64,000 nt of DNA from Cordilura impudica. Lineage: Eukaryota > Arthropoda > Insecta > Diptera > Scathophagidae. Positions 33,725-43,637 of this stretch are shown here, piece after piece (position 1 is the first letter of the stretch; every line of letters starts with the position of its first letter). The position numbers were made by a program, and so were the translations under genes. The DNA is taken from assembly GCA_963682025.1 (NCBI GenBank), contig OY821520.1, positions 90,489,170 through 90,553,169 of the forward strand, written 5' to 3'. The notes beneath the pieces were generated by a model, which had not been told where the DNA came from, did not search any database, and worked only from the letters and a program-made list of their open reading frames with translations.

Positions 33725-34741
33725 CTAATATTTAGTTTGCTTGCCATTTACTTTTCTGACTGTAGCAAGTTGTCTGGGCATTGAATCAACATGGTTTTTG
33801 GTGACTTGTGAGGGAATGTTATTCCATTTCTCAGTGATTGCGCGTTTTGGGGATTCTTTGTTACTTATGCTGCGTTTTCGGATCTGCCGGTATAGATATT
33901 CACACAAATGCTTGATGGGATTCAAGTCTGGTGATTGAGGGGGGTGCTTAAGTTGCTTTGGCGTTCTACAAAGCAACCATTCTTTGATATTTCGAGCAGT
34001 ATGCTTAGGATCGTTGTCTTGCTGAAAGACCCAAATGGATCCTAAGCATAATTTGTCAACACCCGGTTTCAAATTTGCTTTTAAAATGTTCAGATAATCT
34101 ATGCTATTCATAGTATTAACTATGAATACAAGATTTCCTACACCACTTGTGACAAACACCCCCATATCATAACTGAACCACCACCGTGCTTTACGGTCTT
34201 AGTAACATTATTTTCTTCGTATGCTTTATTTTTTCCTCTCCATACTTTTTTGACTTCTTTCTTCCAAAAATTTCAATTATGCACTCATCACTGAATAAGC
34301 AGTTGTCCCAAAAAGTGTTATCTTTGTATTTATACTATTTCGCATACTTCAGGCGCTTTATTTGATTTTCACAGATATGAGAGCCTTTTTTGCTAGGAAC
34401 TCTACCATAAAGTCCATGTTCATGCAGTGCACGGCGAACTGTACTGTCGCTTATGCTTGTTCCTAATTCTGCTGTGCGTTCCTCGGCTATTTTGACTGTA
34501 CTTTCCCAGGGATTCACCTCAACTCTTCGCACTATTGCCCTTTTCTCCACGCAGGACACAATTTTCGGCCTGCCAGAGCGCGGACTGTCTTCAAAATGTT
34601 TCAAGTTTTTGAATTTATTTAATATTTTTTAATGGTATTATGACATCGGCTAATAGTTCTGCCAATTTCTCTCAAAGATTTGCAATCAGAAGCTAATTTA
34701 ACTACTAAATTACGTGTTTCTATTGTAGTCTGCTTGCCCAT
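33725..34741 (-). pseudogene. Tc1-family transposase, inactive
   Basis: ATG at 34741 begins MGKQTTIETRNLVVKLA, the usual Tc1 start, followed by CKSLREIGRTISRCH, a shift near 34625, KHFEDSPRSGRPKIVS (paired-type DNA-binding domain, GRPR-like hook) and DSTVRRALHEHGLYGR. Then FSDECI (first catalytic Asp), VFQQDNDPKHTA (second Asp) and PPQSPDLNPIKHLCEY, where the family's catalytic Glu (PIEHLW) is Lys. It ends RKVNGKQTKY at 33728. Frameshifts, stops and the E-to-K change all show it is dead. The product would cut and paste the element at TA sites in the nucleus. Confidence 0.9.
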
Positions 34742-34917
34742 ATTGAATATTATTTAAAGAATAAAATTAACTTGACTTCTCATTGATCAATAGATAGTTA
34801 AGATAATTAAACATCAGTAATAAGAATGTAAGAAGAAACAAAACAAAAGTTAGCGGATAATTTACCGTTATAACAAGAGAACATTGAAAGTGTATACTTT
34901 CTTTTGATACGTAAAAT

Positions 34918-35503
34918 CTGTGGTTTTTTGGAATAACCGTGTATGTCAATTTTTGTCAGCTTTGAGTTAACGATGCCAACTATAATAATTTTTAGCGCTC
35001 TATACATGTGTTAAATTTTTTTTTAAATATTGACCATTTCTGAGTTTTTTCCTTAAATAACGACGTAACTTAAATGTTTATTAAATTAATTTGCAGCACT
35101 AACGACGTATGTCAACCTACGTCTGATCGCTGACAAATTATTTTCTCAGAAAATGACACATAGCGACATACGTTGTTATTAATGAAAAAATGTAAAATAA
35201 TTTTGGATTATAAACTTATGTCTAAATGTGTAGTTGCACTGGTAGTTTTCTTTTTCAAAGAAAACGACATTTGCCGACATAAGTTGTTTTATCTGCACAC
35301 ACTTTAAATGTGCAGGATCTATTCCTCTGAAGATTTTTACCTCAAAATTTTTCCTAAAGTATTTATTGCCCATATCTACAGGACTGTTAAATAAAAAGTC
35401 CTAAAAACTTTATATCGAGCCCATAGTTTCAAATATAACGTTGTTTTGGCTCTCCTGAACATTTTGATTTTATGACATACGCGGTTATTCTAGAAAACCA
35501 CAG
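34918..35503. mobile_element. MITE with ~31-bp TIRs inserted in the Tc1 right TIR
   Basis: It starts CTGTGGTTTTTTGGAATA and ends with the inverse (ATTCTAGAAAACCACAG); the TIRs continue inward through CCG-GTATGTCA. It is flanked by AAAT on both sides (34914-34917, 35504-35507). The interrupted sequence matches the intact left Tc1 TIR when the 586 bp plus one AAAT are removed. The interior holds palindromic ACGACGTATG/CATACG-type repeats and no gene. The parent family is unknown. Confidence 0.85.
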
Positions 35504-35522
35504 AAATAAGGGCTTTTTTTAA

Positions 35523-38059
35523 CCCTGCTGTTAGGTTTGGACCATTTTGGTCAAATTTTTTTTTCTTTCCTTTCTATCTTTTCAACGGTAAAACATATCG
35601 ACTTGAAACGTCAGCTCACGTGGTTTTTTTCTAAATCAATGTTTTTATTCAAATAATTAAGTGTCTAACATAAATTGGAAGGGAGAAAAATAAACAGTTA
35701 CAAATTTTATGCTAAGGACCATTTTGGTCCATTGTAATTTTTTATTTATTCGCTTCTATGCAGGATGTACAAACAATTTTTCGGCTTAGTTTGCAAATAA
35801 ATTTGCTGCAGATAACACATTTACTATCGCATTTTGATTTGCAGCAACCACAAAATGCACGTTTTCTAGCAGTTGGGTTTCTTGTATCACTTGTAGAAGC
35901 TACGGGGTCTGTGGTAGATGCTCTTACCTCAGCCAATAACTCTGCTGAGAAATTTTTTTTGGGTATGTTGGTTCGTTTCATCATATGTTCTTTGGCCAAA
36001 GAAAGTGCTAATAGTCGTAAAAATTCTGGTCGCTTACGATTTTGATCACTGGGTGCCCACGAATCATCGATTTCAGAAAACAATATAAGCGCATTCAATG
36101 CTGATATATCTATCATATTTGCAAAAACAACATTCGGCCATCGATTTGTTTTACGTTTAGTACTGTAGTAGCCAATCTTTTGGTCGACAGTATCTACGCC
36201 TCCTAAAAGAAAACAAAATTTAATTTTGTTCACTAAAAATCTATGAACACTGGCAAAAAGTTACACACCTTTTGTTGAATTATAATAAGACACAATCTCA
36301 GGCTTCTTTTTTGGTCCATTGGCATCAACTTCTGTCGTTTTGTGCATCGTACTCATCAAAACAGTACCTTTGTTTTTATGGCTGTTGTATGAAACTAATG
36401 TTGCGACTTCATTGAAAGCAAATGTTGAAGTATATAAAGGAACTTTTTTGAATATGAGCAACTTCGGTGGAATAAATGTTTTATTTTTTCGAACTGTACC
36501 CACTTATGTCAGTTTCCTTTCCAAAAGCTTTTGCGCCAAATCAAACGACGAAAGAAATTATCAGCCGTGATATTTTGACCTTTCAAACCTTCAGTCAAGT
36601 CCAATACGATGCTCTGTCCTTGGTTTTTCTCAGGCTGATCATTTCCTTGTTTTCCTAAATATGGCTGTATCTTCCACACATAACTTGTTTTAGAGTCAAC
36701 AGACAACCAAAATTTTAAGCCATATTTGGCAGGTTTTGAAGGCATATATTGTCTGAAAGAGCATCGTCCTCTGAAAGACACCAGTTGTTCATCAATAGTA
36801 ACATTTTCATGGCAGTTGAAACTCATTGAAAGAATGCCGTCCCAACGGTTCCACAAATCACGTATAGGAGCAAACTTATCGGTGCTTTGCATTTGTCTTC
36901 GGCTCATAACATCATCGAACCGGAGCGCTCTTGTAATCATTTGAAAAGTATCCTCAGACATAATTGAACGGAAAATAGGACGACCAAAACGTCTATCAAA
37001 CAAACCATGTATGTCTTCGTTTTGCAAATAAATTTGCCTACTCTTTTACTGAACCAAAATAAAAAATCTGTATAAATATACATACCGACACACACCAGCA
37101 AGAATAAGTACTGCAATATAAGCACGCAAAGTGGCTTCATCAATGTCTTTCCATTTACCCTCGAATTTTACTCTGCCATACATATTGGTATTTTCAATAA
37201 TTATTTTTTCTAATGGTGGTGGAAAAAACAGTAAAAAAGATGAAAGAATATCTTGGCACCTGGATACAGCAAATCGAGTTGGTCCTGGCTGTATTGAAAT
37301 AATATTTTCAGAACGAGTTCCAATAGAACAGGGTAAGGGAACAGCACTCCATTGCATTTTATTTTTTGCAATAAACAATGGATCTACAGTGCTAGCAGCA
37401 GCCACATCTTCTTCACTATCTGTTTCAGAATCACTTGATTCGGTATTTTCAAATTCAGTATTTTCTTCTAAAATACTTGAATTTGAAATATCCGAGGCAC
37501 TGTCATTTAGGATTTCAGCAATAGTATCGGTGTCCAAAAAACGTCGATTTTCCATTCTAACAAGAAATAAACACAACACAACACAACACAAACAAGACAC
37601 AAACTAAACTGCAACTAATGCAAACAATTTACACGACTGCATCACAAAATAAAATCAGGGGAATCACAAAAACACAAAAAAACACACACACACATGTCTG
37701 CATGATAAAATGCAAAAAGGGGACTCACACAAAAAACACAACTTATTGAATGTCAACAGTAACTTGAATAGCTGATTTGATGGCATAACAAAACAAAATT
37801 AGGGGAATCCCACTATTGGCTTTCAAATTTAATTTGTATGAAATATAATAACAAACATTCAAAACAAAATGAATAGCCCAAACGATTTGTTAAGCATACA
37901 AATATAACTCTTAGTGAAAATATTTGTTGCCAAATACTTAATTGAAATAAATAAGCATAAAAAATAGACTTACGCCCCTTGTTTTCAAAAAAAATTGGTA
38001 TAGACCAAAATGGTCCGTTAACCTCGAATTCGTAAGTTTTTTTTAACCTAACAGCAGGG
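35523..38059 (-). mobile_element. piggyBac-superfamily transposon 1 (2537 bp)
   Basis: Perfect 15-bp TIRs (CCCTGCTGTTAGGTT at 35523, inverse to 38059) lie between TTAA sites at 35519-35522 and 38060-38063. A near-palindromic subterminal motif GGACCATTTTGGTC occurs at about 35539, 35717 and 38003. It encodes one intron-containing transposase on the minus strand and sits in the right TIR of the Tc1 element, 16 bases past the MITE duplication. Confidence 0.95.
35742..37555 (-). pseudogene. piggyBac transposase 1 (three exons, two lesions)
   Basis: Exon 1 starts at ATG 37555 (MENRRFLDTDTIAEIL), is acidic, and ends ILAGVC at about 37086. A 48-bp intron (37038-37085) leads to exon 2 (QNEDIHGLFD, FGRPIF), which reaches TKG at 36269. 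A 66-bp intron (36203-36268) precedes exon 3 (GGVDTVDQKIGYYS), which ends at 35742 with a Cys-rich zinc module (CGCCKSKCDSKCVICSKF). The three catalytic Asp blocks are kept: SVDSKTSY, TADNFF, GGVDTVDQ. Lesions are a frameshift just after TADNFF (about 36550) and TAA at 36504-36506 just before VGTVRKNK. About 560 residues if uninterrupted, normal for the family. Confidence 0.9.
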
Positions 38060-38251
38060 TTAAGTAATAACGTTCATTTTAAAATGAAGAAGAAATATAT
38101 GAATATTTTTTTTAAATTAAATAAACAACTATTGAATACACTTTAAGAAATGAAAAGATTTTGTTTTTTTTTGTGCTACCCCCATTTTAATATCTATGAG
38201 CTTATAAATGGTGAACTGTTAGCTGTGCACTTTGTTTTGACGCTGACTGTA

Positions 38252-38844
38252 TTTGTAGAAATAGTGTTTAAAACTTCAAAAGAATCGGTCAAGTAGATTC
38301 TGAGTTATAATATTCACGGATTTCAGACATGTTGTTTGCGAGAAAATTGATTTAAATTTTTTTAAAAAACTGATTTACATACGGTAACCCGTATGAGGCA
38401 GGTCGTTTGAAATGCCGTACCGTCGTTAGTTTTGCTCCAATTTGATTGAAATTTTGACATAACAGTCTCAGCATGTTGTACGTTCAGAAAAGAAATGAAA
38501 AAAATTTATGATTAAATACACTTTGTATATTTCATAGTATGTAAACATTTTTATATTCATATATAGCTTAGCGTATTTCTAAATGGTTTATTGCTACGGA
38601 AAGTTAACTAAATAATGATAAGTACAGACACATGCTTAACACGTATCCTTAATCAATGTTTTATATACATCAATATGATAACCATATGTGCATGTGTGCG
38701 TCCCATAGGTAGATTAGTTAAGTTTTAAAATTATTGTACTTAGTTCTTGAGGTTCTTTTATTAATAAATAAAATAGTGTCTTTCAAGCTGTCAGTGAGTA
38801 TCGGACAAATACTCAAGCAAGCTATTTGTTACATTTCTTCAGGG
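38252..38844. other. Unassigned; flank of the Tc1 nest
   Basis: The first 230 bp contain phrases of the kind seen in long-TIR elements (AACTCAGA..., CGATTCTTTTGAAG) and may be weakly inverted against 32300-32350. I could not confirm this. The rest is AT-rich. Confidence 0.35.
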
Positions 38845-39058
38845 TGCCATGACTAAGAGTTATCCTACACGTGCTATTTTCGGGCTATTGATTAATGGGT
38901 ATAATAAGTACATAAACACTAATTGACCGAGATCTATATGATAATTAGAATATTATGGTCAAAGATAAATTTTTAGGTCAAATATTATTGGTAGTAAGAA
39001 ACATCAGCACAAAGTCATTAAACCCTGACCACTTAGTAGTATAGGGTATAACATGTTG
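38845..39058 (-). repeat. Mini-me/DINE-1-like repeat, copy M, fragment
   Basis: Core fragment from GACTAAGAGTTATCC to AGTAGTATAGGGTATAAC. The microsatellite segment is deleted. Confidence 0.7.
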
Positions 39059-39639
39059 TATTATCAATGAGCTAATGTGACCTGATTCCTTAAAAGGTAA
39101 TTAAAATTGCATTTTAATTTTTCCTTTTCCAACGTTTCGTAGATATTTTGTCTACTTTATCGAGGGAACGTCTATTTAATTAAATAAAGACATTGGTTAT
39201 TATATTTGAACATGTTTATCATGCAAATCTTTTTAAAAAATACCAAATGAATTTCCTTGTACTAGAACAAAAGGGGTCTAATTAGCAATCTGAAATCGAA
39301 AATTTAGGGAGAATCCAAAAAAAAATAAAAATACTTTATAAAATAAAATGTGAAATAAAAATATGCATTCCTTTATTACACTTTTAATATTCTGAACAAT
39401 TTTTAATGCAAATTAAACGCTTGCTTAAGGGCCGGCTTTAGCGATTTAACAACGAATGCCCAAATTATGAAGAAACAAGTTTCGTTAGTTATAAAAAACA
39501 TAACAAAGAGGAATATATTATATTATATATATATATAATAAAGGTATAGTCCTCTAGGTGCCAGTTTCACAAAGATTTAAGGTGATCTGAACTTGAAAAC
39601 TTTTCATATCATATATAATTATGTATTATGTATAATATG
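39059..39639. other. AT-rich, nothing recognised
   Basis: Includes a TATATATATATATA tract near 39522. No gene supported. Confidence 0.5.
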
Positions 39640-39827
39640 CTGATGTTCGCAGCTACCAAAAATACTTATCATAGAGTCAACTAGGGCTGATTAAACCAGA
39701 ATATGTTTACCAATGTCAGTCCGTCTGTTTTTCATATTCATACAAATAGTGTGCACAAACTGCAGGTCTCAAAGGAAAACATATTTTGCTGTTGAATTTG
39801 CCAAAAATCGGTTCAGCGATGGCATAC
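39640..39827 (+). repeat. Mini-me/DINE-1-like repeat, copy N, old fragment
   Basis: TGCTGATGTTCGCAGCTACC, AATACTTATCATAGAG, GTCAGTCCGTCTG and CTGCAGGTC correspond in order to the mini-me core. It is cut by the transposon at 39832, and the remainder after 43333 is not clearly recognisable. Confidence 0.55.
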
Positions 39828-39831
39828 ATAC

Positions 39832-42800
39832 ATATCTGTGGACATTTGACAAAACGACTTCTTTCTAAATCGTAAACTTTTCAGTAGAGCGAAAAAACTG
39901 TTAAAATGACTTATAAAAGTTTTTATATAGAAAATTAAATCAATCTAATACTTAGACATTATTAACAAATATCTAATTAACAATTTGCGATGTTTTTTTT
40001 CCTTCCATGAGCAATAGTTTGCTTTAAAAATGCAACAAAAAAAATTAAGCTTCTTTGTCAAATGGATCTCAAACAAAAAAAAATAGCTTGTAACATTCAA
40101 GTCGTTTTGTCAAAATTGTTTTGGTTAAATTAGAAATTGATCTAAATCGCTTATTTCAAGACAAGTTGTTTTTATAAATTGAAATGTAACAAAAAAATCG
40201 AAAGAAGTTGATTTGGCAAAAAATATTTTGGTTTTATTAAAAACAAATTACTCCACTTTTTCATTAAAATAGCCAAATAATTAATAAAATATATTAATGA
40301 ATAAAAGAAAATACTTTACTTCTTGAAAACTTTAATAAAAAAATAAAAATTCACTTTAAAGAATAGTTAGTATAAACATTTTATAAGAAAGAAACAGTAA
40401 AAAATCATATTTTGCGGTTTTAGTATATAGAAACTTATCCTTATTGAATTTCTTCTTCGTCAAGATCCGGATCGATTTCAGTCGTACGTTCTCCTTGGGC
40501 TTTAATGCTTCGATAAAAACTGTGTAGATGAGTACTAATCAGTGGCAGCATATCCAACAAATCGCGTTTTTTGTTTTGTGATATAGGCAATAGAGAAGTA
40601 TAACTTACGACTAATTGTGGAGTCGGCACCTTTGGACGACGAGGGTTAATGTCTAGCTGCTTAAAAGCCTCTTCTGGGTGTAGTGATGATTTGTACTGCA
40701 AAACTCCTGGCTTGCTTTTCTCATACCGCATCCAACGAATCTTTTTCCACTCGAATTTTTCACCTGAAAAAGATATAAGTAGAAAAAAATTAATACAAAT
40801 TAATATATAAAAAGACTGTAATAAATAAAATTAGCTTTAATACCTGTGCTGTTGCATGACCTCCATAAGTATTTATCTTTCATCAGAGCATTAAAATCGA
40901 AGAAATCATTTTGGTTTAATTCGTGAACGATATATTTATTATTTGTAGCAGATATTAGATTTGCCCAGTCGTGTGTGTGGTATATTGAAAAAGATGAATT
41001 TTTCTTCTTTTTTTCAATTTGCGCATGTACGGTGTCACATTCAAGATGCGTATGACCCACAACTAGAAATTTATGGTCAATCACTTGAATGCTTGGGTGC
41101 TCTTCCAAGACTTGTGCAAACATTGCTGAAATATATGAGTTACGGTTTTGTCTGGACAGGAGTCGCTGTACAAAATGACTTGTCGAACTGTATTAGGTAA
41201 ATCCAACAAGCATTTGAAAAGGCAAGACCCAATGTCGTTTGCTCCACGTTTTGCAATAGTTTCATTCCACAAGTAACAGTGAGCCTTCTTCGTTGCCCCA
41301 TCATGCACCGTTAAATTAAATGTCCACAATGGTCGCTTATAGAAAAACATAGACGCACGTAAATATGGAGTTGGCAAACACTGTTGCAAGTCAAAAGAAA
41401 ACATTTTTACATTTAAATTACTTGATGCAAGTTCCTTGTCATTTCTCTTGCTCTCATAAGCAAAATCTGCGTCGTCATGGTGTTTCTTTTGTTGCAACTT
41501 AAGCTGAATCTTTTCTTCTTCATCCGATGCATTTGAAATTTTTGATTTTAGTGTTTCGCACATATTACAAAGATCAAGCTGCGGTTTTTTAAATTTAATA
41601 TCCATAGGTTTAAAAATTTCTTGATATTTCGATTCCGATACGGGATCGGAGTATTTTTCAGTATACAACCGATATAAAGTAGCAAGATTAAGACCGCGCT
41701 GAAAATACAATTGGGTTGTATGACGACGACTGTAGTGACTTTCGTACTTGGGAATACTTTTTATGTGTTCTATTACTTCATTGTATTTATGAATCGATAG
41801 CTTGTGCTTTGGCTCATGTTTGCCACGTCCATCATCTTGTATGAGCCCACCAATAAGTTGATTTATTTTATGCCTATTTATGGTTTTGATGCTCGAATCC
41901 GTTTCTCCAAATATTTTTAAAAAACACCTTTTGCATACGCGATTTCTCTGTCCATGTTTCTCGAAGTAGTACAAATAAACGTATTGCCTATTCCGAGAAT
42001 TCGATGCTTTGACAAGAGTCTCGGATTTCTTAGTTTGAATGTCAATCATAGTCGAAATGTAAAGACGTCGCTTATTATAATCTCCCAGACTCCAGTAGTT
42101 TTTAAATATGTCTTCTTGCTGCTGAGAATTAATTTTGGTGTGACACATTTTTTTGCACAGCCCTATTGTTTGAAATTTCTTGGCGGGAACTTTTTTATTC
42201 CTATATGTACAGTATTCTTTTCCCAAATTCTTGTTTAATTTATTCAATCTCTTTGATGTTGTAGGCATATCAACAAGTTGTTCTTTGCTAAATTGTGGTA
42301 AGTCTGTCTCGGTAAGATTAGATTCCAATGTAGCAGCCATATTTCTAATGCTAGTAGATGTGGTATTCATATCTGAATCTTCCGATGGAATGTAATCAGA
42401 ATCATCATAATCGGTTTCATGAAAAACGTCTTCATCAGTTTCGACATTTTCCATGCTCTTAGCCTCGTTACTTACTTCGGTTTGTTCCTGTTGCAGTAGT
42501 GTTAACATATCACCACTTATACCTACATCAAAAGATGTGACTGTCTCAAAGGGAAGTTGTTTTAAAACCGATCCATTCTCATGATTAAAATTTTGGACAC
42601 TCCAATTATTTCCGTCGTTAGCAGGATATCTTTTAGCCAAAGATTTTTCTATTTTATTTTCTTTGGCATCAAAAAAAGACGTTTTTACGGGTTCTTTTCT
42701 CGCTTTTTTGGCCATAGCCGCTAGTTTTTTACCTCGCTCCATTTACGCAATATTAAATTTTTTGGTTTTATTTTAATGCTAAACAGCAAAACAGCCTCTT

Positions 42801-43329
42801 TTTCTCTTTATTCCTTTTTAAAAAAGCACTTGTCTTAAGATAAGACTAAACTTTTTCAATTTTTCGATTTTTCAAAAGAACCTCTATCGACACAAGGCTT
42901 CTTGTCGAAACGAACGCTCACGATTAACTGATTTAAAAATCAACTTTTCTCACACAAGTGGTGTGTTTTTCAAACTTTGCTTTTGACAAAACGTCTTCTT
43001 TTGAAAGAAGCTGTTTTATCAAAAGGATATTGGTAAAAACGTGCTAGAACTAAGTGGAGACAGGCTGTTTTGTCAAATGGCAGTTAACAGTTTTTTGTTT
43101 GAGTTTACAACTTTTTTTTAATTCTCTGGGATAGGTTGTTTTGTCAAATTGCAATTGGGGAAAAATCTGAAAGAAGTCTATTTGATGATCGCGTATCTTA
43201 TTTTATAAACGTCATAGAAGTACGGTGATTAGATGAAAAGACGCGCATTAAAATTTTGTATTTACAACAAAAATCTTGGAAAATTGTCTTATCTCGGCAG
43301 AAGTCGTTTTGTCAAATGTCCACAGATAT
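39832..43329 (-). mobile_element. ~3.5-kb DNA transposon with DUF7869-like transposase
   Basis: Thirty or more bases at the left end (CATATCTGTGGACATTTG, then ACAAAACGACTT) are perfectly inverted at the right end (to 43330). Flanks ATAC (39828-39831) and GTAC (43330-43333) could be a 4-bp duplication with one change. The motif TTTGTCAAA/TTTGACAAA recurs many times near both ends: about 39847, 40055, 40108 on the left; 42981, 43069, 43139, 43307 on the right. Such subterminal arrays usually bind the transposase. The single gene is at 40441-42742. Confidence 0.85.
40441..42742 (-). pseudogene. DUF7869-like RNase-H-fold transposase, one frameshift
   Basis: ATG 42742 (MERGKKLAAMAKKARKEP). An acidic, Ser-rich N-terminal third (residues 70-160) is followed by a Cys-containing middle (VCKRCFLKIFGE, about 270; LDLCNMCETLKSK, about 390). 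Next come MFSFDLQQCLPTPY (D451), LWTFNLTVHDG, YLWNETIAKRGANDIG and ILYSDSCPDKT (D527). A one-base shift near 41115 moves the reading to MFAQVLEEHPSIQVI, DHKFLVVGHTHLECDTVHA and so on to NSTG at 40844. An 80-bp intron (40764-40843) joins to GEKFEWKKIRWMRYE and ends DPDLDEEEIQ at 40444. D, D and the HTHLECD acid are the probable catalytic triad. About 740 residues. It would be active but for the shift. Confidence 0.8.
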
Positions 43330-43333
43330 GTAC

Positions 43334-43633
43334 CTTATGATTGCAACCAAAATTTATTTGAGATTCAGATTATTAGATTATTATTTTCAAACAGTGAGTA
43401 CTCTCCTTACCATTGGTTTTAAAAGCAAAAATTTATTAACATAAATCTCAATTACTTTCATTATTCTCTTCATTAATTATAAGAATTAACTTTTGCAAAA
43501 GAAAAATAAAAAACTACATTATTTCTGCATCAAAAGCGAGTTCTTATATATTCTTTCTTCTTAATTATTTTCCAATAAAATCACAAACGGTAAAGAAACT
43601 AAAGAAGATAATAAAATTATTATGGAATTGTTA
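43334..43633. other. Short AT-rich spacer
   Basis: Lies between the two transposons. Nothing recognised. Confidence 0.45.
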
Positions 43634-43637
43634 TACA

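Larger units (their letters stand above)
33457..38249 (-). mobile_element. Tc1-like transposon carrying two nested insertions
   Basis: Ends CAGTCAGCGTCAAAAC at 33457 and the inverse at 38249, each bordered by TA (33455-33456, 38250-38251). The TIRs are long (over 200 bp). Left-TIR landmarks TTCTTCTTCATTT and CGTAAAATAAG-like ATCAAAAGAAAGTATACAC have counterparts in the right TIR, which is broken by the MITE at 34918-35503 and piggyBac at 35523-38059. Subtracting both with their duplications leaves 1662 bp, a normal Tc1 length. Confidence 0.9.

Noticed and set aside
32270..38480. A still larger element surrounding both the mariner derivative and the Tc1 nest
   Set aside because: Only a weak inverted similarity (about 32300-32350 against 38290-38330) was seen; not enough in AT-rich DNA.
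41105..41125. 18-nt GT...AG stretch at the transposase frame break, as a possible mini-intron
   Set aside because: Far too short to be spliced and its length is a multiple of three, so it would not repair the frame; a one-base indel explains the shift.
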